Shown here: one piece after another, positions 55,911 to 64,000 of the stretch
How the letters are laid out: each line of letters starts with the position of its first letter
Position numbering within the stretch: position 1 is the stretch's first letter
Source of the DNA: Staphylococcus haemolyticus
GTDB taxonomy: Bacteria > Bacillota > Bacilli > Staphylococcales > Staphylococcaceae
NCBI RefSeq assembly: GCF_006094395.1
Contig: NZ_CP035291.1
Coordinates: 248,001 to 312,000 of the forward strand
Direction: 5' to 3'
Length of the DNA: 64,000 nucleotides
Program-made: the position numbers and the translations under genes
Notes under the pieces: generated by a model
Database searches by the model: none
What the model was told of the DNA's origin: nothing
Seen by the model: the letters and a program-made list of their open reading frames with translations, nothing else

Positions 55911-57449
55911 ATGAATAAATTATTTGAGAAAGCACAACAATTTGGGAAATCATTCATGTTACCAATTGCCATTTTACCAGCAGTAGGTCTATTACTTGGG
56001 ATTGGTGGAGCATTGAGTAATCCTAATACTGTAAAAGCATATCCATTTTTAGATATTACATTACTACAAAACATATTTACGCTAATGTCTTCTGCTGGAA
56101 ACATTGTTTTTCAAAATTTACCAGTAATATTTGCTATTGGTGTAGCTATAGGATTAGCACGTAGTGACAAAGGAACAGCAGGATTAGCAGCACTAATTGG
56201 CTTTTTGATAATGAATGCAACTATGAATGGAATGCTACAAATTACAGATGATTTAGCAAAAACAACAGAATTAGCTCAAAAAGGACAAAGTATGGTATTA
56301 GGCATCCAAACAATTGAGACGGGTGTGTTTGGTGGTATCGTAACAGGTATTTTAACAGCATATTTACATAATAAGTTTAATAAAATTGAATTACCTGCCT
56401 ATTTGGGCTTCTTCAGTGGTTCTCGTTTTGTACCTATTATTACTGCAGTTAGCTCAATATTTCTAGGCGTAATTATGTTTTTTGTTTGGCCAACAGTACA
56501 GAGTTGGATTTTTAATGCCGGAGGATTAGTTGAAAAGACTGGAGCTATTGGAACATTCTTCTTTGGATTTATATTACGTCTATTAGGTCCTTTTGGATTG
56601 CATCATATTTTTTACTTACCATTTTGGCAAACAGGACTTGGGGGCTCATTAGAAGTAAATGGACATATGGTACGAGGTACTCAAAATATCTTTTTAGCCC
56701 AATTAGGTGATCCGAGTGTAACACATTACTTCTCTGGTATATCTAGATATATGTCTGGTCGATTTATTACGATGATGTTTGGGTTGTGCGGTGCAGCATT
56801 AGCTATTTACCATACAGCTAAGCCAGAGCATAAAAAAGTAGTTGGAGGATTAATGTTATCAGCTGCATTGACATCATTCCTAACAGGTATAACTGAACCA
56901 TTAGAATTTTCATTTTTATTTGTTGCACCTGTTTTATATTTAATTCATGCTTTCTTAGATGGATTAGCATTTATGATGGCGGATATATTTAATATTACAG
57001 TAGGACAAACATTTAGTGGTGGATTCATTGACTATATATTATTCGGTGTACTACAAGGTAATTCTAAAACGAATTACTTATGGGTTATACCAATTGGAAT
57101 CGTTTGGTTCTGCTTATATTACATTATTTTTAGATTCTTAATTATTAAATTTAATTTCAAAACACCTGGACGTGAAGATAAAGAACAAATTGAAAGTGTT
57201 GAAGCTACGGAACGTGCTGATACTATTATCAAAGGTTTAGGTGGTGCTACTAATATTGAGGAAGTAGACTGTTGTGCTACTAGACTTAGAGTAACTTTAA
57301 AAGATGGATCATTATTAAGTAAAGATACTTTAATGACAACAGATGCTAAAGGTGTCATTATTCGAGGTAATGGTGCCCAAATTGTCTACGGACCACATGT
57401 TACAACAATTAAAAATGAAGTCGAAGAAGTTTTAGAGCAAAAATCATAA
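55911..57449 (+). CDS. PTS sugar transporter IICB (glucose/maltose type)
   Basis: 512 residues. IIC domain (residues 1-410, about ten helices; MLPIAILPAVGLLLGIGGAL; the active-site-type ITEPLEFSFLFVAPVLY) followed by IIB (residues 430-512) with phosphoacceptor cysteine in EVDCCATRLRV and DAKGVIIRGNGAQIVYG. It has no IIA domain, so it must borrow one (for example Crr). AAAGGAGG precedes the ATG. It imports and phosphorylates a glucoside or maltose-like sugar; I cannot fix which. A possible cre site upstream suggests carbon control. Confidence 0.9.
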   Translation: MNKLFEKAQQFGKSFMLPIAILPAVGLLLGIGGALSNPNTVKAYPFLDITLLQNIFTLMSSAGNIVFQNLPVIFAIGVAIGLARSDKGTAGLAALIGFLIMNATMNGMLQITDDLAKTTELAQKGQSMVLGIQTIETGVFGGIVTGILTAYLHNKFNKIELPAYLGFFSGSRFVPIITAVSSIFLGVIMFFVWPTVQSWIFNAGGLVEKTGAIGTFFFGFILRLLGPFGLHHIFYLPFWQTGLGGSLEVNGHMVRGTQNIFLAQLGDPSVTHYFSGISRYMSGRFITMMFGLCGAALAIYHTAKPEHKKVVGGLMLSAALTSFLTGITEPLEFSFLFVAPVLYLIHAFLDGLAFMMADIFNITVGQTFSGGFIDYILFGVLQGNSKTNYLWVIPIGIVWFCLYYIIFRFLIIKFNFKTPGREDKEQIESVEATERADTIIKGLGGATNIEEVDCCATRLRVTLKDGSLLSKDTLMTTDAKGVIIRGNGAQIVYGPHVTTIKNEVEEVLEQKS

Positions 57450-57485
57450 AAGATAAATCGGATAAACGCTTAATCTAATAAAAAT

Positions 57486-57525
57486 AGGCAATTTCTATTG
57501 TAATAAAATAGAAATTGCCTTTTTG
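57486..57525 (+). terminator. Terminator of the PTS gene
   Basis: 14-bp perfect stem AGGCAATTTCTATT (57486-57499) / AATAGAAATTGCCT (57507-57520) followed by TTTTT; may also serve the convergent gene. Confidence 0.85.
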
Positions 57526-57569
57526 ATCTATTATTTAAATTACTTTAATTAATCTAGCTCACATCAGCT

Positions 57570-59732
57570 TTATTTAGGTTCAATATAGTGTAAGTCTTCA
57601 GCTGTGCTAGCATCAATTGTACGATATGACACAATGCCTAAACCTTTGACATTAGATTCTGAGATGACGATAGAGCCATCTTTATTTACCTTTTCAACAA
57701 AGGCAACATGACCATATACATCATGCGCACCAGCTTGTCCTGCTTCAAAGACGACTGCGCTATGTGTAGACGGTGTTTGACTGACATCATAGTTATCACT
57801 TTCTGCACGGTTATCCCAGTTATGGGCATCTCCCCAGTCGCTACCTACTTTCTTACCAAATTGTTGAACACGTTCGTATACATACCATGTACATTGACCT
57901 TGAGGATAAGGTGAAGATGAATCTGTGATTTCAAATGATTTAAACTTACTACCTGAAGCATCTTCTCCACTAGATGTTTGTTTAGCATAGCGATCTAAAT
58001 CTGGCATTTTTTTCTTATCAAAATCAGTTAAGTGATAGTGCTTGATTAAGCTATTTAATTTAGTAGCATAGTTAGGGTCTGTAGCATACGTACGGCTTAA
58101 ATGTCGTGTCGCGTCACGATAATCTATAGCTTCATGCTTCCAAGTAGGTTTATAAATTGTTGGATTACCGTCGATACCATTTTTAATTAAATCAGCATAA
58201 TCTTCCAATGATGCTTTAGTACTTGGATATTTACGGAACCCAGCATTAATACTAAACATACTGTTGTCACTACCAGCTTCTAGCGTATTAAAGTTTACAG
58301 ATTGTCCTTTATAACTACCTTTAATACCAAATAAATTATAATTAGGTGCTTGTGCTAAGGTACTGTTTCCTGAACTAGATTCAAGAATAGCTTGAGCAAT
58401 CATTACTGAGGCATAAAGATCTTTATCTTGACCAATCTTATGTGCATCTTTAGCGATAGACTTAATAAAGTCACGCGTACCTTTATTTTCAACAACTGTT
58501 ATATCGCCATCCGTTACGTCACTACCATTAAGTTGAGGTAATGTTTGGAACAGACTAGTTGAACGCGTATTATTTTGCTTAAAGTCATCTTCAAATGACT
58601 GTGCAGGTGTAGTTTTATGTTCAAGCTCCTTCTTAGTTGGCAACTGAGGGTTACTTGCTTTATTAGTGCTCTCTTTTGATTTTTCATCTTTAGATGTGTC
58701 TGATGCGTTATCCTTTTTAGATGATTCGAAATCTTGATGCGTCTTTTTAGCATCTTCACTGTATTTATCGAGCACAGTGTCTAAGGCAGATTCAGACAGA
58801 CTATTACTATTAGAAGATGATGTTTTACTAGAATCATTGTTTGAGTCGGTGCTTGTGTCGTCATTATTTGATTGATGATCAGTGTCATCTGTATTATTAC
58901 TTCCTTGGTTATCTTTATCATCATCTGTTTCATCTGAGACTAAATCATCAATGGCATCTAACGCTTTACTAACACTTGCATCGTCCTTATCTTGATTGGC
59001 AGTTGATTGTTGATTTGTATCTGTCTCATCTTGTTGTGAAGTCTTATCTGATTGGTTAGCTTGCTCACTACTTTGCTTTATGTCATTTTTGTCGCGATCC
59101 GTTATGTCAGAAGATGAAGCGCTATGTTCTGTTTGATCTTGGTCTTGTGCATCACTATCTTGCTCATTTGTAGAGTGCGTGTCATCAGCTGTTTCACTAG
59201 CGCTTGTGGGTTGCTCATAATCTGAAATATCACTATCGAAATTAAATAATGATGCAATTAAATGAGTTAGGCTAAATCCATTTTGATATAAATCAGGATT
59301 TAAAAAGTTAGAAGCAGGTAAACCACTAGAATGTGTTGCGTCAAAGATTGGAGAAAGGGGTGTACGGTAAGTGCTATTTGTATCTTTATAACGCTTTTGA
59401 TGACTGCGAGATACGCTTGTGTTGTCATCATCTTTCTCCTCTGATGACGTATCTGATGTCTTAGACTTTTCTCGTTTTATCTTGTTCTTCGAATCTTCCT
59501 TAGTAGGTGCTTCAGAAGATGTGTTATCGGACTGAGTATCGTCTGGTTGAGATGCTTCATTAGTATTATTGTCATTTGCATCTTTATTATGTTCAGTCTG
59601 TTCTTCTTGTGTGCTAGATGATTTCACCTTAGCATCTTCGTTTGTGTCTTCAGCATGTGCAATGCTAGTCGTAAATGTTGGCAATACTAGCGTTGTTGTT
59701 AAAAAGTAAATCATGAATTTATGCTTCGACAT
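57570..59732 (-). CDS. Secreted peptidoglycan hydrolase: glucosaminidase plus CHAP (ScaH-like)
   Basis: 720 residues. Signal peptide ending near SIAHAED, then about 370 residues of disordered Asp/Ser/Thr/Asn/Gln-rich sequence. A GH73 endo-beta-N-acetylglucosaminidase follows (residues ~415-575; ILESSSGNSTLAQAPNYNLF carries the catalytic Glu), then a C-terminal CHAP amidase/endopeptidase (~600-720) with Cys in GQCTWYVY, His in YGHVAFVE and ISESN. No LysM or sorting signal, so it is secreted or loosely wall-bound. Cuts glycan and peptide bonds, aiding daughter-cell separation. In S. aureus the equivalent ScaH lies in the same neighbourhood. Confidence 0.9.
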   Translation of the reverse strand: MSKHKFMIYFLTTTLVLPTFTTSIAHAEDTNEDAKVKSSSTQEEQTEHNKDANDNNTNEASQPDDTQSDNTSSEAPTKEDSKNKIKREKSKTSDTSSEEKDDDNTSVSRSHQKRYKDTNSTYRTPLSPIFDATHSSGLPASNFLNPDLYQNGFSLTHLIASLFNFDSDISDYEQPTSASETADDTHSTNEQDSDAQDQDQTEHSASSSDITDRDKNDIKQSSEQANQSDKTSQQDETDTNQQSTANQDKDDASVSKALDAIDDLVSDETDDDKDNQGSNNTDDTDHQSNNDDTSTDSNNDSSKTSSSNSNSLSESALDTVLDKYSEDAKKTHQDFESSKKDNASDTSKDEKSKESTNKASNPQLPTKKELEHKTTPAQSFEDDFKQNNTRSTSLFQTLPQLNGSDVTDGDITVVENKGTRDFIKSIAKDAHKIGQDKDLYASVMIAQAILESSSGNSTLAQAPNYNLFGIKGSYKGQSVNFNTLEAGSDNSMFSINAGFRKYPSTKASLEDYADLIKNGIDGNPTIYKPTWKHEAIDYRDATRHLSRTYATDPNYATKLNSLIKHYHLTDFDKKKMPDLDRYAKQTSSGEDASGSKFKSFEITDSSSPYPQGQCTWYVYERVQQFGKKVGSDWGDAHNWDNRAESDNYDVSQTPSTHSAVVFEAGQAGAHDVYGHVAFVEKVNKDGSIVISESNVKGLGIVSYRTIDASTAEDLHYIEPK

Positions 59733-59811
59733 TACGCTCTTTTCCTCCTATCAAATTAACTATGGTGGTATGCGAATATATCAGAATTTGATATAATATT
59801 TATTATGATTT

Positions 59812-59833
59812 TTAGTTGATAAGTATCAACTAA
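59812..59833. promoter_or_regulatory. Perfect 10-bp palindromic operator between hydrolase and YhgE genes
   Basis: TTAGTTGATA-AG-TATCAACTAA, perfect over both arms, in the divergent promoter region (59733-59941). It lies 80 bases from the hydrolase start and 109 from the YhgE start, and overlaps TTGATA words usable as -35 elements. I recognise no matching staphylococcal regulator consensus. Confidence 0.6.
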
Positions 59834-59941
59834 TTATTACTTTGCTTAATAAAAGTATTATACTAACTCTATAAAGAAAAAAACAATGCTTAATATCATT
59901 TTGAGATAAAATCTTAATATTTCATTTTTAGGAGTGTGAAA

Positions 59942-62758
59942 ATGAAAAACGCACTAAAATTATTTATAACGGACTTGAAGCGAGTTGCTAAGACGCCAGC
60001 AGTTTGGGTTATACTAGCAGGACTTGCGATATTACCGTCTTTCTATGCTTGGTTCAACTTATGGGCTATGTGGGATCCTTATAGTCATACAGGTCATATC
60101 AAGGTTGCCGTTGTAAACGAGGACAAGGGTGACAAAGTTCGTGGCAAGAAAATTAATGTTGGTAATACATTAGAAGACAATCTTAAGAAAAACGATAAAT
60201 TTGATTGGCAATTTGTTAGCCGGGAAAAGGCAGACCATGAAATTAAAATGGGTAAATACTATGCTGGCATATACATACCTAAAGAATTCTCGCATCAAAT
60301 TACTGGCACATTAAGAAAGAAACCACAAAAAGCCGATATCGAATATAAAGTTAATCAAAAAATCAATGCCGTCGCACCGAAAATGACCGATACAGGGTCA
60401 ACGGTCATCGTAGACGAAGCGAATAAACAGTTCAATGAAACCGTCACGAAAGCGTTACTACAAGAAGCGAATAAAGTGGGTATTCAACTCGAGGATGAAG
60501 TACCTACAATTAATAAAATTAAAAATGCAGTTTATGCAGCACATGACTCATTACCACAAATCAATAAAATTGCGGATCGAATTGAATATTTGAATGATCA
60601 TCAGGATGATCTTGATAAATATGCAAATCAATTCCGTGCGTTAGGTAACTACAAAGGTGATATTTTAGATGCGCAACAAAAGCTTAATGATGTGAATGCG
60701 GCCATTCCGTCACTTAACGAAAAGGCAAAACTCATCTTAGCACTTAATGAATATATGCCGAACATTGAGAAATTATTAGATGTAGCTTCTAATGATATAC
60801 CGGCACAATTTCCTAAGATTAATAGAGGCGTGGATATTGCTAGTGAGGGGTTTGATCTAGCGAATACGCGTTTAAATGATGCACAAGGTTATCTTACATC
60901 TGCTCAGCAACGTGTAGGTGATTATCAAGAAGCGGCAGGGCGTGCTCAAGAAGTAAATAACCAAGCCAATAGTGCATTGCGTCAACAAAGTACATCGGGA
61001 CTTCCTCAATATCAAATTCAGAAGTTGAGCACAGATAATAGCCAGGACACGGTAAATGATAATCAAATCGTCTCAAACAATGACGTGAAGTCTATGAATA
61101 GTGCGCTTGCAGAAGCATTATTAACACTTTCAAGTAATTCTGATAATCAAGCGAAAGCAACACAGTCAGACATTAAAGCCTTGAAAGATATATCTTATGG
61201 TGTTATTGGTTCTAATCGACCAACGGAATTTAATGACATGTTACGTAACTTAAAAACACGTCTTGAAAATAGCTCGAAAAGTAATCAACAATTGATAGAC
61301 GTGTTAAAAGAATTAGAAAAAAGAGAACATGTCGATTTATCGTCTCAAATTAAACAAGTTGAGAGTGCCAATAATCGTATCAGCGATTCATTACGTTCAA
61401 CGAATCAACTCATTGATGCACTGAAAAATGGTAGTTCAGGTAAAGCAGAAGCAGTTAACGTATTACGTTCGTTACCAGATTTAAATAAAGCGTTAGGTAA
61501 CTATCGTGATTTCATTAAAAATGACTTAAACAATCGTTTGTTAGTTGTATCTAATCAAATTACACAAGAATTAAACAAAGGTCAGAATACGTTATCAGAC
61601 GTTCAATCTAAATTAAATACGATTAATCGTGTTATCATTGCTGGTCAGGATATAGTTACAGATGGACAGAATCGTATAGCTAACATTCAAAGCGAATTAC
61701 CTGCTTTAGAACAAACCTATATTAATGCGATGCAAACTGCTCAGAAATATTTCCCTACAGTGAAAAAAGACGTAGCGAATGCAGCTGACTTTGTTCGTAA
61801 TGATTTGCCAGATTTAGAGCAACAACTTGCGAATGCGACAGCAACAGTAAATACAAACTTGCCGACATTGTTCAATAAGTATGACAATGCCGTTGATTTA
61901 TTAAATCAAAATCAACCACGTGCGAAAGAAGCGTTAGCAAACTTAGCTAATTTCTCTGAAAACCGTTTGCCAGATATTGAAAAAGATTTAAACAAAGCGA
62001 ATAAAATATTTAAAAAATTAGACGAAGATGATGCGGTAGATAAAGTGATTGATGCGTTGAAGAATGACTTGAAGAAACAAGCCGACGTGATTGCGAATCC
62101 TATTCATAAGAAGCAAGTAGATGTCTTTCCAGTTAAAGATTATGGTTCAGGTATGACACCATTCTATACCTCTTTATCTATATGGGTAGGGGCATTATTA
62201 CTAGTAAGTTTATTGTCTGTAGATAATAAACATGAAGCCTTGACAGATGAGTTGACGAAACGTCAAATTTATTTAGGTAAAGGTGCTTTCTTTATAATGA
62301 TGGGTATCATTCAAACGTTGATTGTAACGATTGGTGACTTGGTTATTTTGAAAGCGCAGGTTGAATCGCCGACCTTATTTATCTTAGTCGCACTGTGTGG
62401 TGCTATTGTCTTTAATACGATTGTGTACACATGCGTGTCATTACTTGGAAATCCAGGTAAAGCTATTGCAATCATTTTACTAGTATTACAAATCGCTGGT
62501 GGTGGAGGAACATTCCCAGTTGTAACTGCACCTAAGTTCTTCCAAACGATTTCACCATATTTACCATTCACGTATGTGATAGATTCCTTACGTGAAACGG
62601 TAGGTGGCATTGTACCAGAAATTTTAATTACGAAAATGATTATCTTAATACTATTTGGACTAGGATTCTTTATTTTAGGCATCTTAGTCAAACCAGTTCT
62701 TGATCCAATTATGCGTAAAATTTCTAAACGCGTGGATGAAAGTAAAGTAACGGAATAG
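59942..62758 (+). CDS. YhgE/Pip domain membrane protein
   Basis: 938 residues. YhgE/Pip layout: N-terminal transmembrane helix with VWVILAGLAILPSFYAWFNL (residues ~18-37) and WDPYSHTGHIKVAVVNEDKG; a very long extracellular coiled-coil (to about residue 720); then five or six C-terminal helices of ABC-2 permease type (PVKDYGSGMTPFYTSLSIWV; GGGGTFPVVTAPKFFQ). Homologues include phage infection protein Pip and EsaA of type VII secretion. No esx genes are nearby, so this is the stand-alone paralogue; function unknown. ATG 59942 is chosen, since TTAGGAG is too close to the GTG at 59936. Confidence 0.9.
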   Translation: MKNALKLFITDLKRVAKTPAVWVILAGLAILPSFYAWFNLWAMWDPYSHTGHIKVAVVNEDKGDKVRGKKINVGNTLEDNLKKNDKFDWQFVSREKADHEIKMGKYYAGIYIPKEFSHQITGTLRKKPQKADIEYKVNQKINAVAPKMTDTGSTVIVDEANKQFNETVTKALLQEANKVGIQLEDEVPTINKIKNAVYAAHDSLPQINKIADRIEYLNDHQDDLDKYANQFRALGNYKGDILDAQQKLNDVNAAIPSLNEKAKLILALNEYMPNIEKLLDVASNDIPAQFPKINRGVDIASEGFDLANTRLNDAQGYLTSAQQRVGDYQEAAGRAQEVNNQANSALRQQSTSGLPQYQIQKLSTDNSQDTVNDNQIVSNNDVKSMNSALAEALLTLSSNSDNQAKATQSDIKALKDISYGVIGSNRPTEFNDMLRNLKTRLENSSKSNQQLIDVLKELEKREHVDLSSQIKQVESANNRISDSLRSTNQLIDALKNGSSGKAEAVNVLRSLPDLNKALGNYRDFIKNDLNNRLLVVSNQITQELNKGQNTLSDVQSKLNTINRVIIAGQDIVTDGQNRIANIQSELPALEQTYINAMQTAQKYFPTVKKDVANAADFVRNDLPDLEQQLANATATVNTNLPTLFNKYDNAVDLLNQNQPRAKEALANLANFSENRLPDIEKDLNKANKIFKKLDEDDAVDKVIDALKNDLKKQADVIANPIHKKQVDVFPVKDYGSGMTPFYTSLSIWVGALLLVSLLSVDNKHEALTDELTKRQIYLGKGAFFIMMGIIQTLIVTIGDLVILKAQVESPTLFILVALCGAIVFNTIVYTCVSLLGNPGKAIAIILLVLQIAGGGGTFPVVTAPKFFQTISPYLPFTYVIDSLRETVGGIVPEILITKMIILILFGLGFFILGILVKPVLDPIMRKISKRVDESKVTE

Positions 62759-62862
62759 ACTATAGTATCTCTAATATAAAAAGGGTCTTGAATAAGTTAT
62801 TTTACTGTCTGTTTAACTAAGTGTATAAGAAAATTGAATTAATTTAATAAGAAGTATAAAAG

Positions 62863-62904
62863 ATAGTTTTAGTGTGAAGTTATCATGCTAGAACTATTTT
62901 TTTA
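62863..62904 (+). terminator. Terminator after the YhgE gene
   Basis: 10-bp stem ATAGTTTTAG (62863-62872) / CTAGAACTAT (62888-62897) with one G-T pair, followed by seven T. The remaining intergenic sequence to 63044 is AT-rich; I see no clear att site or tRNA. Confidence 0.65.
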
Positions 62905-63044
62905 TAAAAGTGTTTTTTAAAAGTGGAGAGAAACTAAAAAATAATTGTTATAAATATTTTAAACTATAAAAATAGTTTGAATTATATATTTTTGTAATAT
63001 TATTAGGTATCATGATAGTGATGCAAAAATCTTAGGGGGATAAT

Positions 63045-64000
63045 ATGGAGATAAAAAATATAATTAAAGATAATTTTTTTAAAACCTTAAAAATGATAGA
63101 TATCTCATTTGATATTTATAATCTAGAAAAAGTCAATATTAATGTTTTTAATTCGCATATATTTAAACTACGAACACAACAACTTGTCGACAATACTACT
63201 TATGAGCTATTAAGGAATATAAAAAATCAATTAAAAGAAGTTCAACAATATGGGGATGAAAATAGCTATATCAAGTTAAACGAGTATTTAAAACATTTGA
63301 AAAGTTATATTGAAAAACAAAGTAATATTACCAGTAGCAATCTTATTGATTTGATGAATAACTTAAGCACCTCTTCAAGAGAATCAATAGTTAATACTGA
63401 AGAATTTAATAAATTTAATGAATATCTACATGTACATAGAAAAATTGAAAATGAATTAAAAGAATCTTTGTTGAATTTAAAAAGTAAAGATAGAGGAATT
63501 ATTTTTTTAGTTGGGTCTGTAGGTGATGGGAAGTCACATTTACTATCATATTTAAATAAATATCAACCTGAATTATTTAAAGATGTATTTATATATAATG
63601 ATGCTACTGAAAGCAATAATCCTTATAAAACAGCAATTGAAACCCTGGTAGAAAAATTAACACAGTTTGAAAAAAATGAGATAAATAAGATAGTAATAGC
63701 TATTAATGTTGGTATGCTCAATAATTTAAACGAATACTTGAGAGCGAATAACATAAGCTTAGAAATTATAAAAACTATTGAGCAAAGTAATATTTTTTCA
63801 AATAAAGGTATGAACAATTTGTACTTTGGATTAGATAATATTTCAATAGTTTCATTTTTAAATGAAAAAGTATTTAATATTGAACAAAGTGAAGTTAAAA
63901 GTGAATTTTATGATGCAATTTTTAATAAGATTTTTTCTGAAGATATGGGTAATCCTTTTTATAAAGCTTTTATTGAAGATGATGGTTTTAATAGAAAAGA
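63045..64000 (+). CDS. dptF: DptF-like ATPase of phosphorothioation-dependent restriction (partial)
   Basis: Open to the window end, 318 residues seen. ATG 63045 lies five bases after GGGGGA. The first ~145 residues are helical and Asn/Lys-rich. A P-loop follows (LVGSVGDGKSHLLSYL, Walker A about residues 157-164), then YNDATESNNP and IVIAINVGMLNN, a Walker B-like strand with the N-x-G pattern. This combination, as I recall, matches DptF (dnd-associated protein 3) of the DptFGH system, which cuts DNA lacking phosphorothioate. Even more AT-rich than its neighbours, consistent with transfer. Other STAND-like or BREX-type ATPases cannot be excluded. Confidence 0.55.
   Translation, partial: MEIKNIIKDNFFKTLKMIDISFDIYNLEKVNINVFNSHIFKLRTQQLVDNTTYELLRNIKNQLKEVQQYGDENSYIKLNEYLKHLKSYIEKQSNITSSNLIDLMNNLSTSSRESIVNTEEFNKFNEYLHVHRKIENELKESLLNLKSKDRGIIFLVGSVGDGKSHLLSYLNKYQPELFKDVFIYNDATESNNPYKTAIETLVEKLTQFEKNEINKIVIAINVGMLNNLNEYLRANNISLEIIKTIEQSNIFSNKGMNNLYFGLDNISIVSFLNEKVFNIEQSEVKSEFYDAIFNKIFSEDMGNPFYKAFIEDDGFNRK

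Noticed and set aside
62759..63044. Integration site (att) before the DptF-like gene
   Set aside because: No tRNA, integrase or direct repeat could be seen in this short gap, so a boundary call cannot be supported.
63623..63817. Minus-strand 64-codon ORF inside the DptF-like gene
   Set aside because: Lies opposite a long coding frame and has no ribosome site; most likely chance in AT-rich sequence.

Overview
The window is chromosomal DNA of a low-GC Gram-positive bacterium of the genus Staphylococcus. Supporting signs are AT-rich codon use, AGGAGG-type ribosome sites, LPXTG sorting signals with basic tails, and a full serine-rich adhesin plus accessory Sec locus (sraP, secY2, asp1-3, secA2, gtfA, gtfB). 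From memory, the order adhesin/accessory Sec, SasF-like protein, glucosaminidase-CHAP protein, YhgE/Pip protein matches the S. aureus sraP-sasF-scaH region, but the extra genes and sequence differences suggest a coagulase-negative species. I cannot name the species from sequence alone.

Layout. 1-9.9 kb: end of an unknown gene; a short drug-resistance type UvrA paralogue with an arylamine N-acetyltransferase; an XRE/DUF3169/ABC-2 exporter operon; an Rrf2 regulator facing an EamA transporter across a clear operator; a DHA1 efflux pump. 9.9-15.4 kb: 5'-nucleotidase and a phosphonate/phosphite-type ABC importer (phnD, phnC, two phnE), both linked to phosphorus scavenging. 15.4-18 kb: a decayed ORF, DUF4870 protein, an LPXTG repeat protein and a GNAT acetyltransferase. 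18.6-36 kb: the SRR adhesin and its dedicated glycosylation/export operon. 36-39.9 kb: a two-component system with a small membrane protein, facing a frameshifted lipoprotein gene and a DUF4064 protein. 39.9-51.5 kb: MsrA, NmrA-like reductase, LLM flavin oxidoreductase, MFS pump, TetR, an OpuAC-type lipoprotein, an MMPL exporter with an unusual His/Asn/Asp-rich tail, LysR and a PrpE-like phosphatase. 51.6-62.8 kb: SasF-like wall protein, YfcC transporter behind a Rex/ArcR-like palindrome, sugar PTS IICB, a glucosaminidase-CHAP hydrolase, and a YhgE/Pip membrane protein.

Two genes are broken in this copy. sraP has an in-frame TGA inside its second serine-rich repeat (one C-to-G change from the repeat consensus), which separates the LPDTG wall anchor from the N-terminal part although the whole export/glycosylation operon is intact. 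The lipoprotein gene at 38466 has one extra A in a homopolymer. Both lie in sequence prone to assembly or read error and need read-level confirmation.

The right edge (63045 to the end) enters a gene whose P-loop and downstream motif look like DptF, the ATPase of the DptFGH phosphorothioation-dependent restriction system. A dnd/dpt defence island may therefore begin here, but only 318 residues are visible. I found no fully contained new system, and no CRISPR array, rRNA, tRNA or insertion sequence that I could support.
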